Assembly (NCBI RefSeq): GCF_000621545.1
Contig: NZ_JHYA01000001.1
Coordinates: forward strand, 186,001 to 250,000
Reading direction: 5' to 3'
Length of the DNA stretch: 64,000 nucleotides
From: Anaerovibrio lipolyticus LB2005
GTDB taxonomy: Bacteria > Bacillota > Negativicutes > Selenomonadales > Selenomonadaceae
A program made the translations under genes and the position numbers. Of the stretch, positions 61,897 through 64,000 are shown in pieces. The first letter of the stretch is position 1; every line of letters begins with the position of its first letter. The notes beneath the pieces are model-generated. The model was not told where the DNA came from. It saw only the letters and a list, made by a program, of their open reading frames with translations, and did not search any database.

Positions 61897-63545
61897 TATA
61901 ACGTAACATCCCGGCGACCGGATACCTTGAAGAAGATAACCATGGCCGTGATGGTCGTTACCGTAAGGATAGTAGACAGAGCCGCTGCAGTGCCGTAGCT
62001 GGCACGAATAACCTCGGTATAAATGGCAACCGACATGGTTTTAGTGGCTCCAGTAAAGAGGATAACCGAAGAACTCAATTCGTTGATAGCCGTAATCCAG
62101 GAAATAATAGCTCCACTCATTACACCTGGCAACATCATAACTGCCGTAACCTTGAAGAAGGTTTTAAGAGGTGAAGCTCCCAAGCTAATGGATGCCTCCT
62201 CCAGACTCGGACTCAGCTGATAAAGAATAGCTGAACTGGAACGGAGAGTGTATGGCAAACGGCGGATAACCAGTGAAATGATGATAATAAGCGCCGTGCC
62301 GGACAGAAGCATAGGGTCATCATTGAAGGCCAAAAGCAGGGTAATACCAAGTACAGAGCCTGGAATGATATAAGGGAACATAGTCAAGGTATCAATGATA
62401 TCAGTCAGCCAGCTCTTCTTGCGGGTTGTCAGATATGCCACCGTCATGCCCAGGAACACAATTACAGCCATGGCTGCGGTACTAAAAATGTAAGTGTTAC
62501 TGATAGCTGTTCCCAAGGAACCAAATATCGTGCGGTAGCTGTCCAAGGAATAACCATCCACGAAAATGGCACCGTTAGTTTTAAGGAAAGAAGTGTAGAT
62601 AACTACCAGCTGAGGAATCATGGATAAAGCCACCAGCAGATAGATACACAGATGCATAACCACATTCTTGATACCCTTCATCTCTCCCACTGGCAAAGGC
62701 CGCAGGGAACTCATGGTGAAGGATTTCTTATTTACTACATATTTCTGCAGCATAAAGATGGTGGATGTAATCAATACCATAATAGCAGCCATAGCCGCTG
62801 CAAAATTGGCCTGATCGCCAACCTCGTTGATGAACTCAGAATAAATCATAACCGGCATAACATTGAAGCCTTCACCAATCAACATTGGTGTACCAAAGTC
62901 TGCCATAGCATTCATAAATACCATTAAGGCTCCAGCAAGGATGGTTGGTGTAATCAGTGGCAACATAATGGTAACCACTTTTTTGATACCGCTGCATCCC
63001 AAGCTCTCTGCTGCTTCAATCAAGGCTGAGTCAATATTTTTCATGGCTCCGGCCACATAGAGGTAGATGAACGGATATAGTTTCAAGGTCAGAACCAGCA
63101 ATATCCCGGCAAAACCGTAGATAGACGGGAATTCTATACCCATACCAGCCAGCCACTGGGTCAAAATACCGCTGCGACCACCAATCAAAATCCAGGAGTA
63201 AGCACCGATAAATGGTGGTGAAAGCAAAGAAATGATAATGCAAATTTCCACAATTCCCTTGCCCCGGACCTTGAACAGAGTCATAAAATAAGCCAAGGCC
63301 GTGCCCACAACTACCGCCAGCACCGTCACACAGGCGGTAACGCTGAAGCTGTTAATCATGGACTGGTAGTAATACTTCCTTTCAAAGAAGTGGGTGAAGT
63401 TCTCCATGGTGAATGCCCCGGTAGTGGCATCCTGAAATGCACTGAGGAACAGGGAGAACAGCGGATAAATCAGAAACAGTCCAAAGATAACTATGGAAAG
63501 CAGGGTTATCCATGCCCAGAAGTCCCATTGGAATTTCTTATTCAT
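61896..63545 (-). CDS. ABC transporter permease, fused two-domain (AfuB/FbpB-like)
   Basis: This protein of about 549 residues has two BPD_transp_1 domains, each with about six helices, as in FbpB/AfuB. The EAA-type coupling loops are EAAESLGCSGIKKVVTIMLPLI (about residue 180) and EEASISLGASPLKTFFKVTAVMMLPG (about residue 455). The ATG at 63545 overlaps the ATPase stop codon by 8 bp. It forms the channel for the substrate delivered by the lipoprotein. Confidence 0.92.
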   Translation of the reverse strand: MNKKFQWDFWAWITLLSIVIFGLFLIYPLFSLFLSAFQDATTGAFTMENFTHFFERKYYYQSMINSFSVTACVTVLAVVVGTALAYFMTLFKVRGKGIVEICIIISLLSPPFIGAYSWILIGGRSGILTQWLAGMGIEFPSIYGFAGILLVLTLKLYPFIYLYVAGAMKNIDSALIEAAESLGCSGIKKVVTIMLPLITPTILAGALMVFMNAMADFGTPMLIGEGFNVMPVMIYSEFINEVGDQANFAAAMAAIMVLITSTIFMLQKYVVNKKSFTMSSLRPLPVGEMKGIKNVVMHLCIYLLVALSMIPQLVVIYTSFLKTNGAIFVDGYSLDSYRTIFGSLGTAISNTYIFSTAAMAVIVFLGMTVAYLTTRKKSWLTDIIDTLTMFPYIIPGSVLGITLLLAFNDDPMLLSGTALIIIISLVIRRLPYTLRSSSAILYQLSPSLEEASISLGASPLKTFFKVTAVMMLPGVMSGAIISWITAINELSSSVILFTGATKTMSVAIYTEVIRASYGTAAALSTILTVTTITAMVIFFKVSGRRDVTL

Positions 63546-64000
63546 TTTCCACCACACCTTCCATCAGGCTCTTGCTGCCATCTGCACGGAATACATTAAT
63601 CTTGGCGGCATTAGGCTTCAGATATACCGTATCTCCGATTTCCAAAACCTTTTCTGCATGTCCCAAATCCTGGCTATACTCAATAGCAGGCTGGTCAGGA
63701 ACCAGCATATCATCTGGAAAATCAAGTCCATAAGTAATATATTTGCCCAGGAAAACCTTGGTTTTAATTTTACACTTAATACCCTGACCTTCTCCACAGA
63801 TGGAAAATTCTTCCGGACGTACTGCAATGGTAACATCATCACCGATTTTTCCCTCTTCCCCAATGGTACTCATTGGAAGGACGAAGCCATCTGCAAAAAC
63901 TACTGCTTTGCCGCCGTTAGCTTCCTCAATGCGTCCCTTAAAGAGATTGGAATGACCGATAAAGGTTGCTACAAACACGTTGTATGGACGGGTATATATA
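63538..64000 (-). CDS. ABC transporter ATP-binding protein, C-terminal part (cut by window edge)
   Basis: The frame is open to the right edge, so only the last 153 codons or so are seen. They read Y-TRPYNVFVATFIG and continue as a regulatory TOBE domain (about 63600-63900; VTIAVRPEEFSI, GDTVYLKPNAAKINVF), as in AfuC/FbpC/PotA-type ATPases. The ATPase core with Walker motifs lies outside the window. It is translationally coupled to the permease gene. A GTG inside the frame (63978) is not the start. Confidence 0.88.
   Translation of the reverse strand, partial: IYTRPYNVFVATFIGHSNLFKGRIEEANGGKAVVFADGFVLPMSTIGEEGKIGDDVTIAVRPEEFSICGEGQGIKCKIKTKVFLGKYITYGLDFPDDMLVPDQPAIEYSQDLGHAEKVLEIGDTVYLKPNAAKINVFRADGSKSLMEGVVENE

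Overview
This is a 64 kb stretch of bacterial chromosome with moderate G+C and dense, mostly minus-strand operons. The organism looks like an anaerobic member of the Negativicutes (Selenomonas/Anaerovibrio-like). The reasons are Firmicute-type control (T-box leaders on thrS and pheST, strong GGAGG ribosome sites, TTG/GTG starts, TTGACA-N17-TATAAT promoters) combined with a carboxynorspermidine pathway, an E. coli-type SpeD and a secreted class 3 lipase. This assignment is an inference from gene content; no rRNA is present. No tRNA or rRNA gene, CRISPR array, prophage or complete insertion sequence was seen.

Layout. 0.3-1.8 kb: a TetR regulator and a flavodoxin-like protein with two possible starts. 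1.8-2.0 kb: hairpins resembling an IS200/IS605 end. 2.0-13.5 kb: one 11-gene sugar operon (L-fucose isomerase-like protein, split transketolase, FGGY kinase, RbsB, DUF2291 lipoprotein, RbsA, RbsC, RbsD, LacI regulator, RbsK). 13.8-15.6 kb: rqcH. 15.7-19.2 kb: an envelope-glycan module (DUF6056, polyprenyl-phosphate glycosyltransferase, ChbG/HpnK deacetylase). 19.4-24.4 kb: miaA-hfq-dut-rarA and dapB-asd. 24.6-25.6 kb: a ttcA-like gene followed by a strongly folding non-coding segment. 25.6-28.6 kb: an EAL-domain protein translationally coupled to an MFS exporter. 28.8-31.4 kb: alaS. 31.6-34.5 kb: a small accessory islet (orphan HsdS, DUF4143 ATPase, tandem repeats). 34.7-44.6 kb: housekeeping genes (thiN, trmH-like, infC-rpmI-rplT with an L20-type leader and an AUU start, thrS with T-box, a YneA-like LysM protein, pheST with T-box). 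44.7-53.3 kb: a polyamine operon (speD, speA, speE, speB, carboxynorspermidine dehydrogenase, nspC) ending in a lipase and a MarR regulator. 53.5-57.4 kb: secreted and membrane proteins of unknown function plus a TauE/SafE exporter. 57.5-64.0 kb: an AfuABC-type ABC importer with a YesMN-type two-component system and a HAD phosphatase; the ATPase gene runs off the right edge.

The genes form a few coherent systems. The sugar operon can import a pentose-like sugar, isomerise and phosphorylate it, and cleave it by a dedicated transketolase. The polyamine operon encodes arginine to agmatine to putrescine and two different routes from putrescine to spermidine. The right-end operon looks like sensing, uptake and possibly dephosphorylation of a phosphorylated sugar, or iron uptake. 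The most notable regulatory finds are four LexA-like boxes on the LysM gene, an attenuator-like leader in front of speD, and the folded element after ttcA.
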